From Numida meleagris (lineage: Eukaryota > Chordata > Aves > Galliformes > Numididae), in the NCBI RefSeq assembly GCF_002078875.1, contig NC_034438.1, forward strand, positions 69,143,628-69,207,627: a stretch of 64,000 bases of DNA. The letters are read 5' to 3'. The position numbers were made by a program, and so were the translations under genes. The notes under the pieces are model-generated. The model ran no database searches, was not told the DNA's origin, and saw only the letters and a list, made by a program, of their open reading frames with translations. Below are positions 1-10,525 of the stretch, piece by piece (position 1 is the stretch's first letter; each line of letters opens with the position of its first letter).

Positions 1-3000
1 AGAAATATGCCTTCCTCTTTCCAGAAGAAAAGAATATAAAATTTTCTGCTGTGAACAAGCAGCAGTATGCTCTGATCCCATCACTCAACTTTACAGTACA
101 GCTCTTTCCTGCTCTTCCCTGCCAGTAAGCCACTAACAACAGCAATCAGATCGAACAAACAGAGGCAGAGAAGAACATCAAGGAAAAGCACCTTTCCACT
201 TCAGCAATGAATTTTGCCATCCTGCTGATAGGAAATGAGATTTATGTTTTCATTATCATCATTTTAACTTGATACTGAATTGCTGTTTATTGTATAGTGA
301 TAGCTTCTCCTGTTACTTAACTGTCTTGGACTTAGCTGCTGAGAGGGAGGCTTCTGATGAAGTGGACAAATAAAGGAAGAAAATTAGATTAATTGGCAGT
401 ATTTTTAACGTTCTTTACTTTTCCCAAGACCTTTCCTTGAATTATTCCTTTTGATTAAGTAGGATGGATTGTGTCCCTCAACCTTAAAGACCTAAAAATT
501 ACACCGGTAAGTAGCAGCTCGTCATTCACTGTCTGGGAGAAAAATACCTCCACTGAGTATAAAGGTGATCAGCTCAATTTATGTGCAGCTACAGTTTTTG
601 TTTTGTTTTGTTTTTTTTGCTTTGTAGTTTTTTTCAGGCTTAGTGATATCTTACAGTAGCTCAGCCAGGACTTTATAGACAAAGTGAGACAAAATAATTT
701 ACTTTAATTTTTAACAGCCCAAGCTAGCTATCATACCCTAACATGGGAGTCTTTACTCATTTTTGGAATAAGTTTCTCTAGATTTTTCTTGAAAGAAATT
801 TGAATCCAAAGAGTCTAAGCTGAAGGCTTCTACATTAGAAAGCATTAAAAAAGACAATATTTTTCTTTGTTCATGTTCTTTCTTTCCTATTTTCTTTTTT
901 TTCTTCATTCTTTTAACAGGTATACAGCTATGACTGATGACCACCTGTGGTTGTTTTGCCTTTTCTTTTTCTTTAAATTACATTGCTAAAAGATGATAAG
1001 AGATCTTACTGTCACTCACATAGCACAAATCATTCCCTGGATAACTATTAGAATGACAATTAGTAAAATTTTGCTCCTAGTTCTTTCCTCTCTTTATGTT
1101 ATAAACTATGTCTGGTCTCTCCAGATGAAAGCACTTGCCTGATGGTCTGTCATGTTGCACATATCATGCTGATATTATATTTACTTTGTTTTAGTAATAA
1201 AGTGAATTGTTGTAAGTCAACAGAAAAAACATCGTCAGATGATTTGCATCTACAACACCCCTCTCACTTTAGTAACAATGAGAAACATCAATAGTGAATT
1301 ACAACTGATAAGGTAAAAAGCTGCAGTTACTTATCTGACTCATGATCAGGTTGCCAGTACAAAGCATAATTCTTGCTTTGGTGATGGATGAAATAGGCTG
1401 GATCCTTCAGACCTTTACACCCAAGTTAGGAGAATATGACAATAAATGATGAGGTTCAACACCAGTAAAATGAATGTAAGGAGAAAATGGAAATGACATT
1501 GGTGAGTTCATACTTTGGCAGGCATAGTGTTTTCTGATACCAACAGTATGGATTTGTGCCACTAATACTGACTTTAAAAACGTACTGGGGAATTGTTCCC
1601 TACTTTTAGATTTGATTTCAAATATCAATGCAAAATTTAAAAACAATGTCACTCATTGTTTCTGCACTGCTGAAGGCTATGAGCAGTTTACTGAGAACTT
1701 AAATGGCACACAAAGAAATAAACACTTCAAAACAGAAAGGGAAGCTTTATACATGCTATTGCAATCACACCCAAAGAAGCAGTAGTCCCATCCCTAAGGG
1801 ACTCAGAGATAAAGAAAAACTAATATGCAGATAAACACACCTGAAAATAATAAATTTTCTTTTAAGTATCCGTAAGGAGCTTTTGTTTCTCTGGCCCTAT
1901 TAATAGTTTATTTTCTGGACAGGTGCACTATTGATTCTCCTGCACTGAAGCTATTTTTTCCTCATTAGCTTTCCAAACTTTTCCTTGCCTCAATTTTCTT
2001 CAGATACAAAAGCTGAGCAAGATTATGTGAGACTTGTTGCTTAGCAACAGTCCTATTCCTAAAACGATAATGGCTGAGCACTCCTTGTCATCTTCTCTTT
2101 AAAGAGGTCATATCCCTCTCTTCGCTCCATGCTGTTTCAGATCCTTTTTCACTGAAATGAATGTGTAAAATGAGTATTATTCACAATTTATATTATGCTC
2201 ACACATGCAAATTATATCCTACATAAAATTAGGGGCTCTGTGTGAAAAAAAAAAAAAAAAAAAGCCAACACCAAAACCAAACCAACCAACCAACCAAGAA
2301 AAACTCATTTCAGAGGGGAAAGAAACATCTTGAAACTACCAAAATTAATTGAGGGATGAGAGGAGAGAATGGGAAAAAATTTAGGAGAGAGAAAGCCCCA
2401 TCCTTTGCTACTCTTGGAAGTATTATTACTCTTTAAAGTCTTTTTGGCTCTTCTAGGCATAATGAATCACTGGCACATTAAGTTTCATGGAATTGAAGAG
2501 TACAAATGTGTAAAGGAGAATGAGCTTCCTATCTGAGAAATATTACAGCAAACCAAAAAAAATCTTCATCCATTAATCTCTCACAAAACAGTCCATTTAC
2601 ATTGCTGGCACAGTTTTCAACAAGTAAGAGCCCTTTTTAAAAAAATAATTAACTCACTTCCTAGGGAAAGAGTGCACAGTCTGTACAGTACATGTGACAG
2701 GTAGAACCATTTGAATAAACTCTGGGAGAATATGAATGACAAGGAAAATAAACAGACAAGGAACTGGGAAAAAGCTTTGAAGATATTGAAGGGACATGGC
2801 AAAGAAAGCAGGTCACTTCTTGTGGTGAGTCAAAAAGACGCCTGAAATGGAAGAGTGTATATGCTATGCATGAGCCCAAGACTCTATGAATGAGGACATG
2901 AGGACATGTCACTGACTGCACTGACAGTGGGGAGCATACACCTGTGTTGCTAGGAGTATATGGTAAAGAAAATTCTTGTGGAATAAAAGGGAAGCAGGGG

Positions 3001-3990
3001 GTGGAGGTGTGGAGAAGGACTGGAGTGTTAGGCATTGGTTAACAACAGACAGATATTTTTGGCTACAAGAGGGCAAATAAGTTTTAATTAGTCTTAAACA
3101 GTACTCCAGAGGTAACTGAAGTACCCTTGCTTCCAAAGAGACATTTTCTGCATACAGATGTCAAAGCATTCCTTGCTGTCTCATTCGCTCTGTGATGGGA
3201 GAAGCAGCATGCCTTGATTTACAAACATCTGCCAGCTCCAACCTAAGTGTCTACCCTGAGGAACACAGGAAGGGAACAATCACCAGAGACTACTGATGAT
3301 TGAAATGGCATCTGTGCTTCTCTACTACCAGAAGTCCTCCTCCAGGAGTGGGCAAATTATTGAGGTCCTGTCTGGGCAGTTCGCATCTGGCAGCAGAAAA
3401 GTGAAAGGATGTCATTAGAGACAACTTGGTGTTGTCTGGACTGTATTAGGTTTTCATCTTCAATACCTTTTCATCTCATGAATATTAGACTGAGACATGG
3501 CTCTGTATCCTCAGGAGCTTGGCAGTCTGTAACAGGCTCTGGTTGTCCTGCATCTAACAGACAGAACACTCCACTCACAGCTGTAGAAACTGCCTTTTTT
3601 TCTATATCGACTTCTATAAAGTCACCTGAAAATCAGCCAGTTGTAAAAATATGTATCTCAGAGTTTTACTTACAAACAACCTAAAATCAAGCATTGAAGT
3701 TAGCTCTTAACCCGTAAACTCAATGTCAGATCCTTTCAACATTAGCTTATTATCATCTCTTTTGCTGTTACTCATACTGCTCTTTACAATAAGATGGCAC
3801 ATATCCTTTGAATTTCCAGTTTTCCAAACTGATTCCTAAAAGCATTGGTATTAAACACATTCTTCCATTTTTCATGCCTCAAATGTCATGAACTATGTTA
3901 CTAACTTTATTATGTTATTAGCTGAGTAATTTTTTGTAATAGTCAAAGTCTTTTCCCTGCAAAGTGGCTCCTCATTGCCTCCCTCTTTGT
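1..3990. other. Unique AT-rich sequence, no gene seen
   Basis: I see no recognisable exon, repeat family or RNA gene here. The open frames are short and have AT-rich codon use typical of chance. The only simple-sequence features are an A-run at about 2,244-2,262 followed by a short CCAA-type repeat at about 2,275-2,296. Confidence 0.6.
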
Positions 3991-3999
3991 ACCTTAAGG

Positions 4000-4766
4000 T
4001 TAAGTTCTGCCAAAGCAGAAAGAGATCGGATGGATTGGTCAACAGTAGGCTCAACGCTGGACAAAGGCAGAGACTGGGTAACAAATGGCTGAAGAGCAGC
4101 TCAGCAGAATGGGATCTGATGGTTCTGGTCAACAGTAGGCTCAACAAGAGCCAACAGTGTGCCCTGGCAGCCAAGAGGGAACATTCTGGGGTACATTAAA
4201 AACAGCATAACTGTCTGGTTAAAGGAGGTGATTCTACCAATATATGTAGCATTTGTGCAGTATCACCTGGAGTACTGTTTACAGTACTGAGTTCCACAGC
4301 GTGAAAAGGATTTCAAAGTCCTTTAAAGAATCTGGAGAAGAGCAATTAAGCTGATAAAAGATGTAGAAAGCATGTTCTGTGAGGAGAGGTTGAGGACACT
4401 TGTGTAGTATAGTGAAAAGAAGGTAGGAGGTGACCTCATGTATCTCAGCAACTCCCTGAGGAGGACAAATGGAGAAGGAGATGCCAGTCTGTTCTCCCTG
4501 GTAGGGGAAGAATGCAAGGGAATGGCACAAAGCTGCATCATGGGAGGTTCAGACTGAATATTAGAAAAAAATTATTTAGAGGGAGAGTGGTTAAAGTCTG
4601 GAGCTAGAGAGGAGGGTGATGCCCCGAGCCTGTAATTTTTCAAGAGACACTTGGACAATGCCCTCAATAATATGCTTCAATATTTGGTTAGCCCTGATGT
4701 GGATGGCCAGTTGAACTAGATGAACTTTGAAAGTTGCTTCCAGCTGAAATATTCTCTTATATGGTA
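4000..4766 (+). mobile_element. Old CR1 LINE fragment, 3' part of ORF2
   Basis: A degenerate CR1 non-LTR retrotransposon on the plus strand. Translated pieces recall the CR1 ORF2 C-terminal region: a stretch reading [11 protein letters not shown] near 4,150-4,185, then DNA matching the usual 'one sided tract' of CR1 (CTGGAGTACTG near 4,268) and a 3' tail with GAACTAGATGA near 4,714. All frames are broken by stops and frameshifts, so this is far older than the copies at 9.3 and 52.9 kb. It carries an internal 90-bp-spaced duplication at 4,037-4,145. The left boundary is uncertain. Confidence 0.75.
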
Positions 4767-4854
4767 ATACTTTTCTTCCACTAAGAATACTCACTGAGGA
4801 GATACCAAAAAATAAATACATTGTCATCAACCCAGATGCAAAATTCTAGCAGAA

Positions 4855-4905
4855 TATCTGGTTTTATCAGTATTCTGTATTATAACATCATGTGACAGGC
4901 TGTTG
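4855..4905 (+). mobile_element. Scrap of LTR 5' end
   Basis: About 50 bases resemble the first 50 bases of the LTRs at 6,841, 49,756 (minus strand) and 55,209, including the shared core ATAACATCATGTGACAGGCT. It is immediately followed by a CR1 3' end starting near 4,920. The rest of the LTR is missing. This is either an LTR truncated by later deletion or a recombination junction. Confidence 0.55.
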
Positions 4906-4919
4906 TTTGTTTGGTTTTT

Positions 4920-5213
4920 TTTTCACTGGGAGGGTGCTGAGGTTCTGGAACAGCTTGCCCAGAGAGGTTGTGGATGCCCTGTTCTTGAAGATGTTCAAGA
5001 ACAGTTTGGATGGGGCCCTGGGCAGTCTGATCTAGTGCCTGATCTAGCAAGTGACAACCCTGTACACAGCAGAGGGGTTGGAGACTGATGATTCTTGAGG
5101 TCTCTTCCAACGCAAACAAGTCTATGATTTTATGATTCCATAATTCTATGATTCTGATTCTATGATTCTATGATTCTATGATTCTATGATTCTATGATTC
5201 TATGATTCTATGA
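4920..5213 (+). mobile_element. CR1 3' end with long ATTCTATG array
   Basis: The 3' untranslated end of a CR1 element. It contains the conserved stretch encoding the end of ORF2 (CTGGAACAGCTTGCCCAGAG near 4,945) and the tail GAGGTCTCTTCCAAC near 5,097. The tail ends in a tandem array of the 8-bp unit ATTCTATG from about 5,120 to 5,213. The array is longer and purer than in the other copies here. CR1 typically terminates in two to four such units, which the reverse transcriptase uses for priming. Confidence 0.9.
5120..5213 (+). repeat. ATTCTATG tandem array (CR1 3' terminus)
   Basis: Roughly ten units of an 8-bp repeat, imperfect at the left (TATGATTTTATGATTCCATA) and nearly perfect at the right. 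It is the terminal repeat of the preceding CR1, probably expanded by replication slippage. Confidence 0.9.
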
Positions 5214-5259
5214 AATGCAGATAAGGATAATCACTGGAGCACAGAATAAGCTATTTTCT

Positions 5260-7878
5260 AGATGAATCTACACCAGAAATTTACAGTTTTAATGGAATGC
5301 ATTGAGGATATCTTCTTGAGTCAAGTAATGAACAGCCCCAACAGGGAAGGTGCAATACTGGATTTGTTGCTCACCAGTGCAAATGGAATGATTGCTGACA
5401 ACAGGACTGGAGTCTGCCCGGGATGTAGTGGCCAGATTGTAGTGGAGTTTCAGCTTCTGAGAGATATGAGGCAGTTAAAGAGTAACATTAAGACGCTAAG
5501 TTTTAGGAAAGCTAACTGCTAGCTTTTCAGGGAGTTCGTCAACAAAACCTCCTGGGAAAATGTCCTCGTGGATGAGAGTGCAAAGCAGTGCTGGCAAATC
5601 TTTAAGGAAGCTTTCCTCAGGGCACAAGATCTCTCCATCTCCAGATGTAGGATGTCTGGAAAGGAAGGTCAGAGATTGGCATGGCTGACCTGGGACCTGA
5701 CAGTCAAACTGTAGAGCAAGAAGAAAATGCACAAGCAGTGGAAGCAGGAGCAGATACAAGGGGAAGTGTAAAAGGAAGCTGCTAAGTTGTGTAGGGATGG
5801 GGTCAGGAAAGCCAAGGCCCAGCATGAAGTGAAGTTTGCAAGGGATGTCAAGAAGAACAAGAAAGGCTTCTACAGATACCTCAGCCAGAAAAAGAAAGTG
5901 CAAGAGGGTGTACCCTTACAAGTAAGTGACACAGGAAAGCTGGTAATAATAGACACGGAGAAGGCTTAGGTACTCGACAACCCAGGGAACTACTGACCTG
6001 TTTAGCCTCGCCTCTCTTCCAGGGAAGATCATGGAGCAGATCCTCCTGAAAACTATGCTAAGGAACATGGGAGACAGGCTTCACCAAGGGCAAATCCTGC
6101 TTGACCAACCTAGTGGCCTTCTTTGATGGTGCAACTGCTTCAACAGACAAGGGAAGAGGAACTGATTTCATCTATCTCGACTTCAGTAAGGCCTTTGACA
6201 TGGTACCCCATAACATCCTTCTCTCCAAATTGAAAAGATGTGGATTTGGTGGGTGGATTTTTTGATGGATGAAGAACTGGCTGCAGGATTGTACCAGAGG
6301 ATGGTGGTCAATGGCTCCATGTCTGGACGGAGATCAGTGACAAGTGGTGTTCCCCATGGACAGTGTTGGAACCAATACTGTGTAATATCTTCTTCAGTGA
6401 CACTGACAGTGGGATTGAGTGCACCCTCAGCAAATTTGCTGATGACACCAAGCTGATGGGTGCAGATGACACGCCTGAGGGACAGGATGTCATCCAGGGG
6501 GACCTAGGCAGGCCTGAGCAGTGAGCCCAGGAGAACCTCATGAGGTTCAATAAATCCAAGTACAAGGTCTTGCACCTGGGTCAAGGCAACCCTCACTATC
6601 AGTACAAGCTGGGGGTGAAAGGATTGAGCACAGCCCTGCCAAAAAGGACTTGGGGGTACTGGTGGATGGGAAGCTGGACATGAGCCAGCAATGTGCCCTC
6701 GCAACCCAGAAAGCCAACTGTATCCTGGACTCCATCAAAAGAAGTGTGGCCAGCAGGGCGAGGGAGGTAATCCTGCCCCTCTACTCTGTGCTGGTATGGC
6801 CTTTCCTGGAGTACTGCATCCAGATGTGGAGTCTTCAGAATGTCATGGTTTTATGATTTTTGTTATCAGTATTCCACATCATAACATCATGTAGAGCACT
6901 GGGAGTTAAAGAGTTAATGCTCCAGTGTCATGGATTGTTGATATTTCCAGGTACCTGGTTCTCAGAGAGAAGAATAGCTATATATCCCAGAAGACTTTCA
7001 TTGTTCTGTTTTTGCTTCCCATTCAGAGGGAAAGATAAAACTGTTTGCAAGTCACAAGTCTGCCCCTTCTTTACTGCTCATCCCTGTGCTCCCTAGACAT
7101 CTCACCTTCAGCATTAGAGTAAGGCCTTTGGTTTTGGACACTCTTTCTCTCATTTTATTTGATTTATTAGCCTCAATTCCAATTATATTCTATTATATAG
7201 TGTTATCTTGCATTCTGATATCATATTTAGTAAAGTAGTTTTCTCCCTTAGCTTGTTGCTGCTGTTTTGTTTTCAGGCCCATCTCCCTACGTCTTCCCCT
7301 TTTCACCTTTCCCATCACCTGGAATGTGGATCCATGGGTCCCCTCCACCCCATAAGTCTTGGAACGGGGCTGAAGCAGCCTAGAAACCATTTGACAAGGA
7401 GGGACATGGACCTGCTGGAGCATGTCCAGAGGAAGGCCACAAAAATGATTGAAGGGATGGAACACCTCTCCTACAATGACGGGCTTAGAGAGCTGGGGTT
7501 GTTCAGCCTGGAGAAGAAAAGGTTCCAAGGTGATCTAATAGTGGCCTTTCAGTATCTAAAGGGAAGCTACAGGAAAGAGGGGATGGATTCTTTAGCAAGG
7601 TCTGTGGTGACAAGAGAAGGGGAAATGGTTTCAAATTTAAAGAGGGGAGATTAAATTGGATATAAGGAAAAAAATCAATTTCAGTGAGGGTGGTGAGGCA
7701 CTGGAACATCTTGCTCAAAAATGTGTGGGAAACCTGTCCCTGGAGACATTTAAGACCAGGCTAGAGGGAGCTCTGAGCACCTTGGTTGAGCGTCCTTGTT
7801 CAGTGCATTGGAGTTGGACTAGGTGACCTTTAAATGTTCCTTCCTGCTCTAAGGATTCTGTGATTTTATGATTCTATG
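5260..7878 (+). mobile_element. CR1 LINE, about 2 kb of ORF2, interrupted by an LTR
   Basis: A plus-strand CR1 running from the end of the endonuclease domain, through reverse transcriptase, to the 3' end. Near 5,340-5,450 it encodes the endonuclease C-terminal part (REGAILDLLLTSANG), where the usual catalytic S-D-H motif reads S-G-Q. Around 5,795-5,940 comes the linker typical of CR1 (GFYRYLSQKKK). Near 5,968 an internal deletion joins the linker to the reverse-transcriptase N-terminal motif. Motif A (LDFSKAFD) is at about 6,177-6,200 and motif C (FADDTK) at about 6,433-6,452. Many stops and frameshifts are present. An LTR occupies 6,841-7,396, after which the CR1 resumes at GGAGGGACATGGACCTGCTG and ends near 7,878 with ATTCTATG. 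It is dead. Confidence 0.88.
6841..7396 (+). mobile_element. Solo LTR nested in CR1
   Basis: A solo LTR of an endogenous retrovirus that splits the CR1. It begins TGTCATGGTTTTATGATTTT and ends CCATTTGACA, giving TGTCA/TGACA inverted termini. It is the same family as the LTR at 49,249-49,756 and aligns to it across its whole length. The copy is decayed. The TATA motif present in the other copy falls in a small deletion here, and the polyadenylation signal reads AGTAAA instead of AATAAA. The flanking 5-mers (CAGAA and AGGAG) no longer form a clear target duplication. No internal retroviral genes remain. Confidence 0.82.
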
Positions 7879-8141
7879 TAAGGAAAAATTGGCTCCAAGG
7901 AGTGATACTATCCAGGGCATCTAAAATCTTTTTCAGTTACTGGTTTGTGAGGCATTATTGACAGGATGAAGGAGGAACTCTCTTCACAGAGAATTTACTT
8001 TGCCTGATCAAGGAGGATGGAATTTCCGATGCGATGCAGATTCAGCACTTGCGATCATAACATTGAAATCCGATTCTGTGCTCAGATGACACAGAATATC
8101 TTGGACTTTCTTCCACCTCAGACTCTTGCCCTCTACTAATG

Positions 8142-8181
8142 AGATGCAAGATCACTTATCTAGATGCAAGATCACTTATCA
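8142..8181 (+). repeat. 20-bp tandem duplication
   Basis: Two adjacent copies of AGATGCAAGATCACTTATC plus one further base (T in the first, A in the second), identical at 19 of 20 positions. It lies between two CR1 elements and looks like a recent local duplication. Confidence 0.9.
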
Positions 8182-8269
8182 GCCTCAAAGAGCTTCTGAA
8201 AAACAGTATTTTGGCTTCAGTAGGTAAAGAACTACTAGCAGGTCAAGGGAAAATATTCTTCCCCTCTAC

Positions 8270-8758
8270 CTAAAAGTGGTGAGTCCATATCAGGTATATT
8301 GTACAAGAGCCAGGGATATATTGGAGAGATTACAGCAAAGGGCCATGAAGATGATGAAGAGACTGGAGCATCTGTCCCATTGTGAACATTCAAAATAGCT
8401 GGAACTGTTCAGTCCAGGGAAGATCAGGTGGGATCTTATAAATGAAAATAAATACTTGAGGGGAGGCTGGCAAAGAGGATGGAGCCAGTGGTGCTCAGTG
8501 AAAGAACAAGAGGCAATGAGCACAAACTCAGGCACAAAAGGTTCTCTCTGAACATCAGGAAATGCTTTTTTACTGTACAGGTGACTGAGTTCTAGTAGAG
8601 GTTGTCCAGACAGACTGTGGAGTCTCCCTCTTTGGAGATGCTCAAAAGTAGTCTAACGTGGTTCTGGACAACAAGCTCTATGAGTCACTGCTTAAGCAGA
8701 GAAATTGGAGCAGTTCACTTCCAGAAGTCCCTTCCACCCTCAGCCACTCTATGATTCT
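8270..8758 (+). mobile_element. Old CR1 3' fragment
   Basis: A degenerate plus-strand CR1 3' portion. Recognisable landmarks are GGAGAGATTACAGCAAAGGG near 8,322, GGAGCATCTGTCCCATTGTG near 8,363, CTGAACATCAGGAAATGC near 8,549, and a terminal TCTATGATTC near 8,749. It is divergent from the CR1-F-like copies and probably belongs to an older subfamily. No open frame of note remains. Confidence 0.78.
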
Positions 8759-9097
8759 TAGAAATGGTCCAAGTTAATTGTAAACTGTCTCTGTTGCTAG
8801 CTTTCCAGCTATGTGCATTCTGTCTTGCATTCAATGTACGCATACCTGATTACCAGGTGGAAAGAGTTCAACATTCAGTCAAACTCTTCAGTGACCTACA
8901 ATTTTCTAGGAAGACCAGATAAAGACCAGAGAATATGCAACTTCAGCCATGATAAGATAAGAATCCTCAAGCCAGCTAACATGGGAGAAGGGCAAACACT
9001 GAATTCCTGTGATGAAGTTTTGAGTGCTTGCTAGATATCATGAGGTCCTTGCTTCCAAGCAAGGAGTTCATGGTAACACAAGGAAAATTTTCTAGCA

Positions 9098-9280
9098 CAG
9101 AATCACAGAACCACAGACTCACAGAATAGCTGGGATTGGAAGAGACTTTAAAGATCATCCAGCTCCAACCCCCTGTGTTGGGCTGGGTTGCCACCTACCA
9201 GATCAAGCTGCCCAGGGCCCATCTGACCCAGCCACGAATGCCTCCAGAGATGAGGCATCAACACTGTGGAATTGTGCTAA
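9098..9280 (-). mobile_element. CR1 3' stub, reverse orientation
   Basis: Starts with AGAATCACAGAACCACAGAC and continues with GGGATTGGAAGAGACTTTAA and CAACCCCCTG, which is the reverse complement of the CR1 3' tail. It meets the plus-strand CR1 at 9,318 nearly head to head, so two separate insertions, or an inverted fragment, abut here. Confidence 0.85.
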
Positions 9281-9317
9281 GTGGTCCACTGTTTTCCAAC
9301 CAACATATGCATTAGGC

Positions 9318-10525
9318 CTTCTACGATGAAGTAACGTCATTGGTGGATGGGAGGAGGGCGAAGGATGTCATCTACTTGGACTTCTCCAAAGCCTTTGACA
9401 GGGTCCCTCATCACATCCTTCTCTCCAAATTGGAGAGGTATGGATTTGAAGGATGGATTGTTTGGTGGGTTAAGAACTGATTGGCCGGTCGCAGCCAAAG
9501 GGTTGTGATAAATGGTTCTATGTCAGGGTGGAGGCCGGTCACGAGTGGTGTCCCCCAAGGCTCAGTCCTGGGACCGGTGCTCTTCAATGTCTTTATCAAT
9601 GACATAGATGATGGAATCGAGTGCACCCTCAGCAAGTTTGCAGATGACACCAAGCTGAGCGGTGCAGTCGATACATTGGAAGGAAGGGAAGCCATCCAGA
9701 GGGACCTGGACAGGCTGGACAAGTGGGCCCATGTGAACCTAACGAGGTTCAGCAAGGCCAAGTGCAGGGTGCTGCACTTGGGCCAGGGCAATCCCAGGTA
9801 TTTATACAACCTGGGGGAAGAAGTACTTGAAAGCAGCCCTGCGGAGAGGGACTTGGGGGTCCTGGTGGACGAGAAGCTGGACATGAGCCAGCAGTGTGCG
9901 CTGGCAGCCCGGAGGGCCAACTATGTTCTGGGCTGCATTAAAAGAGAAGTGGTCAGCAGGGAGAGGGAGGTGGTGGTCCCCCTCTACTCGGCTCTTGTGA
10001 GGCCCCATCTGGAGTACTGTGTCCGGGCCTGGGGCCCCCAGCACAAGAAGGACGTGGAGCTCTTGGAACAAGTTCAGAGGAGGGCGACCAAGATGATCAG
10101 AGGGCTGGAACACCTCTCCTATGAAGAAAGGATGAGGGAACTGGGCTTGTTTAGTTTGGAGAAGAGAAGGCTCCAGGGAGACCTCATGGTGGCCTTCCAA
10201 TACTTGAAGGGAGCGTATAAACAGGAGGGGGATCGATTGTTTGTGAGGGTGGATAGCGATAGGACAAGGGGGAATGGTTTTAAGCTGAGACAGGGGAGAT
10301 TTAGGTTAGATATTAGAAGGAAGTTTTTCACACAGAGGGTGGTGACGCACTGGAACAGATTGCCCAGGGAGGTTGTGGATGCCCCGTCCCTGGAGGCATT
10401 CAAGGCCAGACTGGACGTGGCTCTGGGCAGCCTGGTCTGGTGGTTGGCGACCCTGCACTTGGGAGGGGGGTTGAGACTCGATGATCTTTGAGGTCCTTTT
10501 CAACCCAAGCCATTCTATGATTTAT
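9318..10525 (+). mobile_element. Young CR1-F-like LINE, 5'-truncated
   Basis: A 5'-truncated CR1 that starts inside the reverse-transcriptase domain and runs to its 3' end near 10,525 (CCATTCTATGATT). Reverse-transcriptase motif A (YLDFSKAFD) is at about 9,370-9,396 and motif C (FADDTK) at about 9,637-9,654. The reading frame is continuous from about 9,340 to 10,491 except for one in-frame TGA at 9,478-9,480, where CR1 relatives have tryptophan. Its low decay shows a relatively recent insertion. 5' truncation is the normal outcome of target-primed reverse transcription. A close relative lies inverted at 52,931-54,070 and shares the same stop. Confidence 0.93.
9337..10491 (+). pseudogene. CR1 ORF2 reverse-transcriptase C-terminal remnant
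   Basis: Codons read through the second half of the CR1 ORF2 protein: the RT palm with motif A (LDFSKAFD), a stop at 9,478-9,480, then 336 open codons from 9,481. That open part covers [14 protein letters not shown] (RT motif B region), FADDTKLSG (motif C), the thumb region, and the long C-terminal tail typical of CR1 ([20 protein letters not shown], then [20 protein letters not shown]). The endonuclease and RT fingers are absent because of 5' truncation, so no functional enzyme could be made. The apparent start codon after the stop has no biological meaning. Confidence 0.9.

Noticed and set aside
5120..5213. Direct repeats resembling a CRISPR array
   Set aside because: The 8-bp units are contiguous with no spacers and mark the end of a CR1 element in vertebrate DNA.
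6841..7396. A complete endogenous retrovirus
   Set aside because: Only a single LTR is present here and at the other LTR sites. There is no internal gag, pol or env coding sequence next to any of them.
9411..10403. Open frames of 169, 132 and 94 codons on the minus strand
   Set aside because: They are antisense shadows of the CR1 ORF2 remnant on the plus strand.
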